64,000 nt of DNA from Nageia nagi (lineage: Eukaryota > Pinophyta): NCBI GenBank assembly GCA_050084985.1, contig JBITNC010000001.1, forward strand, positions 9,176,001 to 9,240,000, read 5' to 3'. Of this stretch, positions 1-12,279 are shown piece by piece (within the stretch, counting starts at the first letter, position 1; each line of letters opens with the position of its first letter). A program made the position numbers and the translations under genes. Below the pieces are notes generated by a model, which worked only from the letters and a program-made list of their open reading frames with translations, was not told where the DNA came from and searched no databases.

Positions 1-1301
1 AAGATACAAGGAGGGATAAGATCTTCAAGATAAGCTTGGGATGTTTCCCTATCCACCGGATCTTCATCCAGCAAGTTTTGAAAAAAGGAGATAATATGAT
101 CATCAAGTTCTTCCTGTGAGGAGAGAATTTGGCCCTCCGAGGTTCTCAAAGAGGTGATCTAGTTTGTGGCCCTATGGGATATCATAGAAAGATGAAATTA
201 CTTGGTGTTTTTGTCACCTTCCTTTAGCCACTGGATACGTGATTTCTATTTCCAAAAAATCTCTTCTTGAAGATAGACCTCATCCAGTTGCTTGAGGAGA
301 GAGTGCTCCTTCTCCAGTAAAGAGTCATCGCTTTCCACTTGAAGTCTAGTTTCCAGCAAATATATTTCCTATTGGAGAACATGTTTTTTATCAGAGAGTA
401 GCCCAAATGATCTTTTGTTCCACTGTTTAATCTTGCCTTTGAGAGAGTTTAACTTGGCAGCAAAAATATACATTTGTGATCCATAGAAGTGAGTGTCCTC
501 CCTCCACCATTGCTCCATAAGTTCTGTAAATAGAGGAGCAGAGAGCCACATCCTTTCGAAATGAAAAGGTGAACCTCTTCTATTTCCTGCTACTTTGATT
601 GAGAGAGCTATGGGCCAATGATCAGAACCAGGGAAAGGAAGAACCTCTACTTGGATGGGTATGCCCTGTTCTAGCCACTTGGAGTTGAGTAGAAAACGGT
701 TAAGTTTCTCTAGTATTCTATGGTCCCCAGATTATTTGTTAATCCAGGTGAATTTGTTAGTTGTGTAGAAGGGTTCAAAGAGGTGAGTGACTTCGATAAA
801 GTTGTTAAAGTGATCATAGCTAGCATCTTCAGGTGGGGAGCCTCCCTCTTTTTCTATCAGGCTTCTTATCATGTTGAAATCCCCTCCCACAATGCAGGGT
901 AAGTGTCCATGGGCAGATAACCAATCCATAATTTGAATCCAACATGCCTGTTTCTACTCAGCTACTTGAAGTCCATAGACATTGATCAAAGAGAAGCTTA
1001 AGCCTGAGGAAAGCCATGTTACAGTGACAGCCATCCAAAATTTAGAAGAGTGGGAGATGGAGCATTCCATTAATGAATTGTCCCAAATGATTGCCAAGCC
1101 TCCAGATTGACCTACTAAGTCTTGTGCTAGATAGGAGCTTCTAGGCCAAACTTTTTTGCAAATTTTAGAAAAATCTACACCTAACATTTTTGTTTCCTGA
1201 AGTAAAAGAATTGACGATTTAACTTCGCCTACCATTACTTTAACTTTTCTGATTTTCAATGGGTCATGGAGACCCCTAGTATTCCATGAGGAGACTAGCA
1301 T
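1..1301 (-). pseudogene. LINE (L1-type) ORF2, endonuclease part, broken
   Basis: Non-LTR retrotransposon ORF2, N-terminal apurinic-type endonuclease that would nick target DNA for target-primed reverse transcription. Seen on the minus strand from the Met at 1301: SWNTRGL near the start, QETK, then GGDFN (about 870), and GSDHWP (about 630), the order of the endonuclease catalytic motifs. The same frame runs to base 1 and is broken only by in-frame stops (about 955, 730, 355, 245, 200 and 160), with no frameshift seen. The reverse transcriptase should start just beyond the left edge. ORF1 lies upstream on the same strand. Dead copy. Identification is firm; the subfamily is not resolved. Confidence 0.85.
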
Positions 1302-1369
1302 TGGGAAACCTTTGGTCTTTTGGATCCCAAGATCCCATCAATCTGAGTCTGAGAGCCATCTTCTATGTT

Positions 1370-2733
1370 TTCTAATGTTTCCAAAAGCAACCTCTCTTGA
1401 TTGGATCGACATCCTGGGCCTTTTTTCTTGAACGATCCTATGTTTGGGACCTTGAGTTGATTATTTGTTTGTCTGATGGGAGGACCTTTGAAGGCATTCT
1501 CTTGGATCCCTTTACTTGCTGAGAGGTTAATGATTCTCTAGTCTTATGCGTTGCATCTTGATTTGGATTATCCTCCATATTTAGATCCATATCCTAGAGA
1601 ATGTTATCCTGTTGAATCTTGGTTTCAGAGGTAGCCACCAGATTGACTTGGTGGACTGGTGCTTCAGTTTCCAATTGAATGTTGGGGGTTTGTTGATCAG
1701 CCACATGCAAGGTGGGGACTACCTCTCCTTGAGAGTTATCCAGCTCATGGAGGTCGATATCATGCAAAACATTGAAAGAATTTTGATTTTTCGAATCAAC
1801 TTGGGTTTAAGGAGTTAATTTTTTCTTACCCTGGTGAGGATGATGCTTCTGCAATTGATAAGGCTCAGCGGGAGAAGAATCAAGTTGTGGTAGTGGTTGA
1901 GGTGTTTGTTGTACATGAGGGCAAGATCTGGCTAAGTGGTCATACTCTAAACATGCTCAGCATCTGAAGGGAAGATTCTCATAGTCTACTAGCTGGGACC
2001 GAGAGATGTCTTCCTCAGGAAGGTCAATCTGAACTGTGGCAGGCAATGATGAGTTGAGGTTTGCCTGAATGCAGATTCGAGCATAGCTTGCATGCCTCAG
2101 TTCTCTTATCCTATTTGAGGCTCCTAAATAACTACTAATGGCTCCACCAATAGCTTCAAATACATCATCATTCCAGTGTTCCAGGGGTAAATCAGATAGC
2201 CTTACCCACACAGGTGTTGTTGAAGGGGACTCTTCCTCCGATTTAAAGCCAGTGTGCCAGTGCTTCATGTAGAGGCCAGCATGGCCACAAAACCATGGGC
2301 CCCCCTCAAAGGTGAAGTCCTTATCCTGTTCTGTGGCGAAGAGGACAATGAAGTAACCATTAGATAGATGGGTGATAGAGACTTCACCTTTAAGACCCTC
2401 ATTGCTCTCTGGAGTCCATTGGTTGGTTACCCACTTTTCAACCATTACAGGGGTTAGTTTGGTACCCAAAAACTTACAGATTAATGCGCATGACTCCAGC
2501 ATTTGGATACCATCTCGAACCTTCAAACTTCTAACTGTGACGATTGGAGTTTCTGATGAGGCTTGGAAGTAGCCTTGATCATTTTTACGGGGATCAGGCT
2601 TAAACCATCGGACATGCCGTAACTGGGCATGATTTCCTTGCTTTATGGTCATTGTTGGTAGTGGATTTCGAACAGCATCATGATAAGAAGGTTTTGGAGG
2701 GGAACCAGAAGTGCCCCCCGAGCTCGTGTTCAT
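1370..2733 (-). pseudogene. LINE ORF1, DUF4283 domain plus zinc knuckle
   Basis: Nucleic-acid-binding ORF1 protein of a plant LINE. From the Met at 2733 the first 258 codons are open and carry a DUF4283-type domain: GYFIVLFAT, GPWFCGHAGLYMKHW, then VWVRLSDLPLEHW, a signature of this family. Directly after it comes a CX2CX4HX4C knuckle (about 1920-1965) in which one residue is a TGA stop, most simply CGA to TGA. The frame continues beyond with further stops (for example near 1816) as a polar, low-complexity tail to about 1370. ORF2 starts 70 bp on in another frame. This is the usual plant L1 order. Domain call is firm; the C-terminal limit is approximate. Confidence 0.8.
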
Positions 2734-2829
2734 GGCATTCTCAGTACAGTGATCAGGGTTTCTTCCTCAGTCATCTATCAATCCCAATTGAGATGAATAT
2801 GTTGCATCTGGTAAGTGATTGATGTTGTT
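2734..2829. other. Junction between LINE and Gypsy remnant
   Basis: Short non-coding stretch. It probably holds the LINE 5' UTR and its junction with the older Gypsy element G0. I see no target-site duplication and no promoter motif I would defend. Confidence 0.4.
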
Positions 2830-3531
2830 GCACAAATTCAATATCAATGTGGTAAAGAAAAAATCTATGAAAGGATAGATAATTGTAGACTTGATAGTAG
2901 AATTCCCTCATAATAATGGTACAATCATGCATGAAGAATTCTCAAATGAACATGATGAAGAAGCATGCTATCAACAAAGTGCATTCCTACTTGAACGTTA
3001 CCAATGGAATGATCATGAAGAGATAATGATCTTAGATGAATTTATGTGATACATGGAGGATGAAGCTACAACTTAGACCCTATATTTTGATGGATCTAAG
3101 TGTTCTTATGGAGCAAGGGCTATTATTATTTTAGTTTCATCTACCAATGAGGTAATTCCTATGGCTTATAAACTTGGATTTGAATGCACCAATAACAGGG
3201 AAAAGTATGAAGCTCTGATTTTAGGATTAAAAGCAACTATGACCCTAAATATAAAAGATTTAGAAATATATGGTGATTCATAACTTGTAGTAAATCAAGT
3301 TAATGATACATATAATACAAAGGATGAAAAGTTAAATCCATATAAGATAGTTGTTACTAAGTTGCTTAATGAGTTTAATAGGTACACTATTTAGAATATT
3401 CCAAGGACTAATAACATGTATGCATATGCAATGGCAAGTGTAGCTTCATTGGCACTAATCAAAATAGAAGATAAAGAAACTATACTTACGATTCAAAAGC
3501 TTGGTTCACCTTCTTACCTTGATCATGTAAA
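2830..3531 (+). pseudogene. G0 Ty3/Gypsy pol remnant: archaeal-type RNase H
   Basis: C-terminal pol fragment of an old plus-strand Tat-type Gypsy element. Seen: YFDGSKCSYGA (about 3080), a YEALILGL stretch, then GDS-stop-LVVNQV and a final NIPRTNN segment. This is the layout of the second (archaeal-type) RNase H that Tat elements carry before integrase. Several stops break the frame; those in GDS-stop-LVV and TI-stop-NIPR fit glutamine codons changed by C to T. The reading continues up to the insertion point of G1 and resumes in the integrase at 18,558, so G1 split this element. Gag, protease and reverse transcriptase of G0 are absent to the left, where the LINE begins. Confidence 0.8.
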
Positions 3532-3536
3532 TGAAA

Positions 3537-4421
3537 TGTTAGTTAGAAAATCAACCCTATTAGCAAACAAGACTAACACAATTAATACAAACTAAAATTT
3601 TATTAATTTTTTGGAAGCCCTTAGTATTACAGATTTTAGATCACTAGATCCAGTTGCCTTGTGAAAGGGATTTTCTCAAAATGTATATATAAAATAAAAT
3701 ATATGGAGTATATAGATGGAGGGTCACTGGTGACCCTTATCAAAACTCTAGCGACTGACATGAAATGTTGACACCCAATATCAAGTCATTGATGATTGTG
3801 TGATTTCAAATTTTATGATTAATTTGAATCACTCTCTTAGATTCTAGCTTTTATCATTTGTATTTATGATGCCTTTGAATTCTATTGCATCTTAACACCT
3901 ATGAATGCTACACATATGCTCAAACAACACATTAAAACATACCTATACTTTTTTAGAAATCTTAACATAAGGAAGAAACACATATAATGATAATCAAACT
4001 AAAATAAACCTTATAGTTCTATCTTCATTTCAGCAGCATAAGTCTATTTCAAATTTTCCCCGTCATTTTTTGTCTATTTGTTTCATGTATTTATAGATTT
4101 TTTTAATGGGCATTTGTGGAATTCTAGAAGGCTGAAAAAGGGGAGTTAAAGTTTATCACCAACTTGAAATAACCAAAGAGATTTCACATTTGGTGACAAT
4201 GCAGGTAATGACTAACCCTTTCTATCCATACTTTTGCGAAGGGGATGAAACTTACAATTCATCTTCTATTTTTTTAGTTTTGATTTTTCTATTACAAAGT
4301 CATTAACAATCATAAGTGGACGCCAGCAACCTTTAGTGATCGCTAATGATTGTATCCTAATCATCAGCATTTTAAGTCTTTTGATTTTTTAATGTAAGTG
4401 GATCATATTTTAGTGTCTACA
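3537..4421 (-). repeat. G1 3' LTR (left copy)
   Basis: 885-bp LTR. On the minus strand it starts TGTAGACAC and on the plus strand it starts TGTTAG and ends CTACA. It pairs along its whole length with 17,668-18,552. It abuts a purine-rich tract at 4422 on the internal side, which identifies it as the 3' LTR of a minus-strand element. Confidence 0.9.
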
Positions 4422-4438
4422 TTTTACCCCTTTTTAAA
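4422..4438 (-). other. G1 polypurine tract
   Basis: On the minus strand the bases directly before the LTR read AAAAAGGGGTAAAA. This is a typical plus-strand primer tract for a Gypsy element. The similar AAAGAGGGGCAAAA tract occurs before an LTR start at 32,980. Confidence 0.75.
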
Positions 4439-5523
4439 TTATTAACTGAAGATGAGGTTAATAGTTCAAAAACATAGAATGGGAAGCTTTAAATTATTAT
4501 TTTATCTAATTATCTTTGAGGCTTTTTATGATAGAAATTTTGACTCAATTTCTTATGTAAGTCAAAATTTTGATCTATCAAATTACAATAAAATGTGTTT
4601 TTATTTAACATTTGATGTGTTTTGAAAATAAATTTGGATATACTTTAGAAATGATTATTTTCAACATGACAATGTGTTGAGCTTGTGTGGCAGTTGCATG
4701 ACATTTTTTTTATGTCATTTTGCATGTCTAAGCACACATGTGCCACGTAAGTAACTCTTTAGTATATGGGTTTTTGACGATGTTTTCCTTTGTCCCGATA
4801 ACAAGGTTTCATGGTAATCTTATTTAACAATGATTTATCAAATTTTACCATTTTTGATATTTGCAAAATCGATAATATCTTAAGAAGTATTATCAAAATC
4901 TTTTACGCATGAAGCTTAAATTTCTTAAAAAAAATATAATCATAACCTCCTTTTTTTTGCATAAATCACTGGTAGTAGTGGCATTCCATGTCATAGGATT
5001 ATAAAAAGAAAAATTTTAAATTTCATTATTACTTTCTATCTTATTTTGTCATTTCCTTATCTGTTAGGTGTCATTTATTCTTCATACTTTTTAGTGTGTT
5101 GTTAGCTATCAGTATCTGATGAGACTATCATACCTCCATGTCATCACTCTAGTAGCCATTTTTTACCTATCTGGGAAAAGGTATGATTTTAAACTAACCT
5201 TGGTTTTTAATTTTTATTTATATCTGATATTTTAACCATTTTATTTTAATTTTTTAGTTATAAAATATAATAATTAGGTACTTAAAATGTTTCCATTGGA
5301 TTAGAATTTATTTTAGAATTTTCTTTCTATTTATTTTAACAAATTTTCAAACCCTCAATCGCAATCATCAACTAGAGCCATAGGGTTTTATGATCATCAG
5401 CATTTATGTGTTGGACATCGATGACTCTATAACACCAACATTTGAATGCCAACGTTTTATGTTAAATCATCCTTTTTTTTAAAGTTAACTTTTATGATTT
5501 TGTAAGTTCGAGACATTTTCAAG
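4439..5523. other. AT-rich spacer inside G1
   Basis: About 1.1 kb between the polypurine tract and the PMD frame. AT-rich with many short T and A runs. I see no coding potential or clear repeat. It may be the 3' UTR of G1 and, on the other strand, the promoter side of the PMD frame. Confidence 0.5.
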
Positions 5524-7512
5524 CCTCATGGTAGATACCCTTCTATCATTTAGGTGGGTAGGGAGTTTTTGGGTTCAGCTGATCACACATTCTTTAGAAT
5601 GGTTGGATTTGGCATGGGCCCATATATGGGTCGCATTCAATGGGAGTATCCATTATTGGTAGCTTTGTTGGATAGATGGGATGCTCATACTTTAACCTTT
5701 CATCTCCCAATTGTGGAGATGATGATAACTGTATAGGACATTCATTAATTATACAAACTACCTATCCATGGTCAGAGGATACAGCATGTGGTAGATAGAG
5801 ATAGAGCTTTGCTAGGGATTTTGTATCTTTATGGAGAAGATAGAGTTGATACTATTATTTTTGGAAGGATCTGATATTACCATTATTGGATGGAGGATCA
5901 AATTAGAGCTATACATTTTTCATATTTGATGGGATTAGTTTAGTGTTATGCTCTCCTAAATACTGGTGGTGGGAGATTTCCATGGTCACTTTTATCAATT
6001 ATAGCAGATATGATACATGAGATAGTGTATACTTGGGCACCTACACTATTAGCTTAGATTTATAGAGATCTATTCTTTTATTCTTATGTGAATCATGCCT
6101 CCTTATTAGTTACTATCACTTTGTAGGCATGGGCTTACGAGCATATTATTATAGCTTGCCCTTTAGGCTTACCTATGGCTAGTTTTGGTAGCCATTTAGA
6201 GTATAAAGTAGGCATCATTTGATGGTGTGATGATTTTTATATTCATCCATCACATGGCATTAGATGAGATGTAGCCTATTGTTACTACATCCTAGCTCAG
6301 TTAATTCTAGATTAGATAAGGTTTAGACCTTATCGTTTATATCTAGTTTGGGCTGAGCTTTCAAGGGAGATTACTGGTATTTGGTAACTACATGTATTGA
6401 GTGGCAGATGGATAGATTTTCTTGAGTTTTTTCAATTTGCTAGAGTATGATACCAATTTGGTTTGGTTTAGGACATTCCACCTCCACCAATGTTATATCA
6501 ATGTGAGGGTACTATCCTAATGGATGGTGTTTAGTATTTGGTGTATGCAAAGCCAGATCCTACTCAATAGGAGGCATTGACTGAGGATGATACTAGGGTA
6601 GATGATATTGGCATTATTAAGGAGTTTAGAGCTTTATGGCATGTTGAGTTAGAGGGTGGTGAGGATGATGGAGAGGGTATACACATTCATCAATACATTG
6701 ATGATGTTGAGGAGGTGGGTGTAGCCACAGGTGAGATAGCAGTAGGTGAGGGAGAGGAGATGATGATATATGATGTTGAGGAGTCTATTTTTGAGGAGAG
6801 AGTAGCAAATTTAGCTAAGGAGGGAGTTTCCCCAAGTAGAGATGATGATGTCAGAGGTGATATATAGATGACTCAAATACCTAGTATTGATACTTTACTA
6901 GGTGATATTTATGAGCTTAGATATCAGTTGATGTAGGCCAACTCATGCATGTATAGATATAAAGCTAAGAGGAATCAGTATCATTGAGAGAGGGATGAGG
7001 CTCATGCATCATTGTAGGGAGCTTAGGCTCATTATATGGGAGCAACAACTACTCTTGGGAGTATAGAGAGTAGATCTTCAACATTCTTTCATGGCATTTA
7101 TAAGTAGAGAGATTATTGTAATGCCATTATTTATACTTGGTTAATAGGTGTACCAACATTTTCTCTTGGAGCGTAGTATCTCATACCTCAATTGAGTTAT
7201 ATGCCTATTGATTTGTCTACTTATTAGGTTGGTAGTAGTGCTCAGGGGATGGTAGGTTCTCCAGGTAGGACACTGAGATCAAGATCCTATCTTAGCAAGG
7301 GTACTACACCTTGGGCATCCTCTCAAGGTATTGTTAGATCATTAGAGTTACATGGGGTTACATGACCAGCTAATCCTACAAGGTCTATTGGTACTATTCC
7401 TCTTGGTCACAACACTAGAGAGATGAGTAGACAACAAAATAATCGCTATAGTTCTTGAGGTCATGGTAGTAGTTGGAGTAGTCCTCAAGGAGGATTTGGT
7501 GGTTGGGGATGA
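5524..7512 (+). pseudogene. Plant mobile domain (PMD, MAIN-like) frame antisense to G1
   Basis: One plus-strand frame runs about 660 codons with many in-frame stops but no frameshift that I can find. Near the N-terminus it reads FFRMVGFG, then RWDAHTLTFHLP followed by an ITV segment and LPIHG, the conserved start of the PMD family (Arabidopsis MAIN/MAIL1 and their transposon-borne relatives). Later come GGGRFPWSLL and RPYRLYLVWAELSREI, also PMD-like. After about codon 340 there is an acidic, low-complexity segment (6577-6867) and a Gly/Ser-rich C-terminus. The strand is opposite to gag-pol of G1, between integrase and the 3' LTR. Most of the fourteen stops between 5734 and 6572 are TAG or TGA, as expected from decay of CAG, CGA or TGG. 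PMD capture by Gypsy elements is known. This copy is dead; its original function in the element is unknown. Confidence 0.75.
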
Positions 7513-8949
7513 GATTGTATACTTTATGATATCATGTATTTTTATATGTCTATATCTTTTATGATATGATGTAATTTTAGATGTTATGATTTGATATGTT
7601 ATATGATTAAGTAGTTGACGATATTTGGGATGATGTCATATTTAGTTTTATATTGGCAGATAGGTATATGATGATTTTTCTTATAATTATATATTCAAGT
7701 TTATGATGATTTCATATATTGAATGTTGTTCAAATTTTATGATGCTATTATCATAAAGGTTATATAAAATACTAAACAATGAAGTTTTTGTAAATAAAAT
7801 TTTATAGGACATATTTTAAGTATAATAGTATGGAATCAGATGCATCATGTTCCTATGTATGCATATAAATAAATATATGATAAGAAATGTTATACAAATA
7901 TATAAGATAACTAAAATAACAAGATCACTTATCAATTTAAATAATAATAAAGATAATTTTATATTGGGATATATGGATAATATTGATAACATAACATGAT
8001 TAAAGAAATAATCAATTAACTATCTTTATCAATCTTTCTTTTATCTTCATTTATGCAATTAGAGATGATATAAAACATAGTCATAATATTAGAAGTTTAT
8101 CTTAAACTCGTGTGTGCATGGTGATATTCATTTACTTCTCTAGACATCCATAAATTAAATTTTTTTAAAGGCATAGTTTAAAGTTAATTCTCCTTATGTG
8201 CATATAGTGGTCTAAATTTGTTTGGACATGTTGCCTCTTCATTAGGTATACCCCATTGCCAGATAGGCATCCATAGCCTTGATGAGGATTAACCCCTAGA
8301 TCCCACTACAACCTTGCTCTTTTGCTAGTCATGTGTCCATAACCCCAATAGAGGATACTACAATGACCCAAGCATATATTCTTTTCTTTTTTCTTTTTTT
8401 TTGAGATATATATATTAGTCTCTTTTATTTTTGCCTTAGGTTTGGGATGAAGCAAAATAATGGGAGAATATTTCCTTTAAAACTATACTTCAAAACATTT
8501 AATGTTTGTTTGTTTTGAGATTTTAAATGTGAAAATAGTCTTTGAGTTCGTAATATTCCAAAGATATCAAACATGTTTGTCTATCATCTTAAATTGACTA
8601 AAATTAGATAACAAATGTCATAATAGAAGCTAGAATGATGATAACTTTAAACAACATTATGTTAATCATACATATGCAATGTAATATGTGTACAAATGGT
8701 ATATATGAATGGGGAATATATAAATATAAACTGATAGGTGATCTAAATCATTATAGTTTTCATCAAATAAGAATAACATTTCCTAATTTAATAATGGGAT
8801 ATATATATATATATAGGGAAATGCACCCTATAGCCAAGATACTTCAGAATTATATATTTCTAAGTATAAATAATACATATGTGTGTATATATATATATAT
8901 TATTTTTTTAGTATTTTTTTATTTTTATGATTTTTTGAGATTTTTTTAT

Positions 8950-8951
<2 letters not shown>
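7513..8951. other. AT-rich non-coding stretch of G1
   Basis: Very AT-rich DNA with short TA runs (for example 8803-8816) and a run of T and A. Short ORFs here are composition effects. Nothing recognisable. Confidence 0.5.
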
Positions 8952-9040
<89 letters not shown>

Positions 9041-9042
9041 AT
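8952..9042. repeat. Compound (TA)n-(GA)n microsatellite
   Basis: About 35 uninterrupted TA units pass directly into about nine GA units. It lies inside G1 and was probably gained after insertion by slippage. It produces a run of Ile-Tyr in translation that should not be taken as a protein. Confidence 0.95.
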
Positions 9043-9433
9043 CACTAAGTTCTTCAAATATTATGGGATGATCCTTTAACAATGGTCCAACCTTTTTGTT
9101 TCAAAACATAATAATATGGAGGATTCATTTGAAGATAATATGACCATATCCCAAGAATGGATGGTTGATGTCTTAGTGGATAAATGATTAATGAAGGTGA
9201 TAATACTTAAAATACCTTTGGTTTTGATTTAAACTTTTGGATAACTCTTTGTTTGATGGATGACTCTAAAGATTGTTCACCAATATTAAAGATTGAGTAG
9301 GTGATAGTGTACTTGATTCTGCACAATAATGGAAACACAAAAATAATGATGAACATGGTTGTACATTCTTGATGAGTTGATCCAAATAATCCTTTTCAAT
9401 ATGTGTAGGATAAACTTCATGTTTTGCTTTTTT
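9043..9433. other. Non-coding stretch in G1
   Basis: AT-rich sequence between the microsatellite and the next ORF. Translations on both strands are closed. No motif found. Confidence 0.4.
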
Positions 9434-9733
9434 TCATAAATTAAGTTGTTGAAGCATCCTTTTAAATTTTAATTTTGTATTTATAGCATTATCGATGCAA
9501 CATGTTTTACTAAAAAGTGAAGTGTAATCACATATAATATCGTGATTGGGGATTATATAAGTATTATATTGAATTACTGAGTCATTGACAACATTAGTGA
9601 GTGATATGATTTGTCCCCAATACTTTATGTTGACAAGATCAACATAATTCAGAGAAATTTTAGGTCTTTGATAAGGCCAATGTATATGAAACAAATGAAT
9701 TAAACTCATTTTTGACTCTAATTCCATCCACAT
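9434..9733 (-). pseudogene. Unknown ORF fragment downstream of G1 integrase
   Basis: 99-codon minus-strand ORF at the place where some Gypsy elements carry an extra (env-like) gene, downstream of integrase in element direction. The protein is rich in Ile, Asn and Leu with a HIHWPYQRPKISL stretch. I do not recognise a family. Neighbouring frames on the same strand have many stops, so it may be part of a longer decayed gene reaching to 10,488. Confidence 0.3.
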
Positions 9734-10290
9734 TTCTTTGGCATATATTTCAATGGTTACTTTATCCCCACTATGTTTTAATACCCAAGCTTCAAAGTTT
9801 CAATCATTGTAATAAGACATGGTTATTTTTTCTTGTATTTCCATAGGTAATGAAAACATTTGAGACATAACTTTACATAGGTTTCTTTATAGCATTTTTA
9901 CATATTTATCATCATGATATCATTCAACAAAATGTGGATTGGATTTATCAATTTGAAATTGTGGAAGATGTGTTTGTAAGATTTTTGAAGGCAATTATCA
10001 TGTTAAACTTTTGCGTGGAGGTGATAAACAAAATCTTGACTTCATATTTGAAAATCAATAATTAATTTTTTGAATTAGATTTTTAGATCATCTTGGAGTT
10101 GGGACAAATGAAGTGGTGAAATCATAGATCATTTTGTGATGATTAAGATCTCCTACAATTTGACATACCCAATTAAAAAGAAGATCTAAATTTTACGGAG
10201 TGTGATATGCTATGTTCAAAACCCAATTATTGAAAGTACAATCAAGGATCAATCATGGTGAGGACATAAGCCAACAAAAACATATTAGAT

Positions 10291-10488
10291 TTATCTTTTC
10301 AACTTGATCATGATAATGCATAAAATCAACAAAATACATGTATTTATCAATGTAAATATTGATATATCTCCTTTATTGTCTATTTGCCATCCATCATATG
10401 GATTAGGTTGATTTTTTAATACTATTAGTTTTTGTATATCAATAGGTAAACATAAGAAATTTCTCATTTCAGAAGTAATATTTTGCAT
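10291..10488 (-). pseudogene. Small ORF with C-terminal membrane helix (env-like position)
   Basis: 65-codon minus-strand ORF. After a polar N-terminal half with NPYDGW it ends in a hydrophobic run (LINTCILLILCIIMI, about 20 residues with flanks) followed by KLKR and a stop. This is the layout of a single-pass membrane protein with a short basic cytoplasmic tail. It sits directly downstream of integrase in element direction, where env-like genes of plant Gypsy elements occur. No sequence match to a known env is claimed. It could equally be chance in AT-rich DNA. Confidence 0.3.
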
Positions 10489-10760
10489 TACACACGTGAT
10501 AGCTCTATCTCCTAGATATGAAGATTTTCATGCCAAGGTAGCCGTTGAAGTCCTCTTCTATTGTCCATTACATGGATAGTCTTTGACCATTTAAAAGCCA
10601 TTTGACAATACATTAATATAATATATATATATATATATCAATTTCATCATTATTTTTTTTTTAACATACAAAACATGTATATATATATTATTTCAAAGAG
10701 CAAATGTTTTTTCTAACTATATAATGGTCAAAGATGTGTGATGTTTATGGGTTCACACTC

Positions 10761-11800
10761 TTAATTTCCTTCCACATTAGCCAAATGATATGCCCCAGAA
10801 CCATATTTTTTCTTGATTATGTAAGGTCCTAACCAATTTGGAGCAAATTTATCATGTAATTGGCATTCCATATGAGATGTTTGTTGGTTTTCTTTTAAAA
10901 ATAAATCCTCTATATTAAATTCATGTATCTTAACTTTCTTATCAAATCCTTGTTTGATATGTTCTTGGTATACATGCATATGTTCTAATGCATGGACTCG
11001 TTTTTCATCTAAAAGCAATAATTGATATAATCCTGCTAGTCTTGTTGCTTCATCAATAAAATAGTCTTGTAAATCAATTCGTAAAGAAGGAATTTCTATT
11101 TTCAATGGTAATACTGCTTATGAACCATAAACAAGGGAAAATAGGGTTGCCCTAGTTGGTGTTCTAATGCTTGTATGATATGACCATAAAGCATGTGGAA
11201 TTCAAAGATGCCAATCTTTATGAGAATCGTTAATAGTTTTAACTAGAATACTTCAAATGATTTTATTTGTAGCCTTAGATTGACCTTTACCTTGAGGATA
11301 ATATGGTGTTGAAAAGCTAATTTGTATGTGATATACTTTACATAATGCTAATACTTCTTTATTTTTAATTTTTTTTCCATTATTAGTAATAATTTGAGCA
11401 GGAATGATAAATTGACAGATAAGATGATGTAATATGAATTTAGCTATTTTAGGACCTTTTGTTGAAATCATGGGTATAACCTTGACCCATTTTGTAAAAT
11501 ATTCAATAGCTTTTATAATAAATTTATGACCTCTTGATGATGTAGGGGATATTTGTCATATGAGATCTAAAGCCCATCATAAAAATGGCCATAAAGATTG
11601 CATTGGTTATAGTGCTTGCAAAGGTTGAACAAAAAGGTGAGCATGCTATTAACACTTAATGCATTTTTTAATGTAATTGATACAATCATGTTCCATTATA
11701 GGCCAATAATATCCCATGTGCATTAGATGTTTTGTAATAGCAGGTCTACTAAAATGTCCCTCGCATATTTCATCATGTGTAGATGAAATTACAATTTGTG
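10761..11800 (-). pseudogene. G1 integrase
   Basis: Retroviral-type integrase region of G1. Seen on the minus strand: a core segment with IITNNGKKIKNKE (the second catalytic Asp replaced by Asn in the usual SDNG) and PYYPQGKGQSKATNK (11,253-11,471; the usual Glu of GQAE is Lys), then a C-terminal part with LLDEKR and APNWLGPYIIKKKYGSGAYHL (10,761-11,105), typical of Gypsy integrase C-termini. Upstream parts (11,480-11,800) are readable only through stops. Both changes would abolish catalysis. Confidence 0.8.
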
Positions 11801-12279
11801 AATCAACCCATTCTAAACAACGTACTAATATACCATCAAATCCTCTTCAATATATTATATCACCTAACATGCAATAACGAGATGCTTGTAATTTAAAAGC
11901 TTTCATAGCTAATTTTGTTGAATCTTTAGGTAAACCTCCATCTCTTAAAAATTTTACTAATTGGTCATAAGATAGATTTTTTCCTTCTATTGTGATGTCC
12001 AAAACATCATATGTTTTATCATCTATTTCTAAAGTAGACTTTGTTATTTGTACTATTTCAATGTGAATGTTTTGATGGTTAATATTTTAAGGTATTAATG
12101 ATCTAATTGATGCCATACCATCAGTAAATCTATTATTTGATCTAGGAGTTGCTTGAATTTCATATTTTGTCAATAAAGATAGTAAATTTTCAACTATTTG
12201 TTTATATTTTTTAAGTAATGGTTCTTTACATTAAAATATTCCTTTAATTTGATTTATAATGAATAATGAATCTTTGATG

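Noticed and set aside
8635-9082. ORFs of up to 105 codons around the TA microsatellite
   Set aside because: Created by the absence of stops in alternating TA and T-rich sequence.
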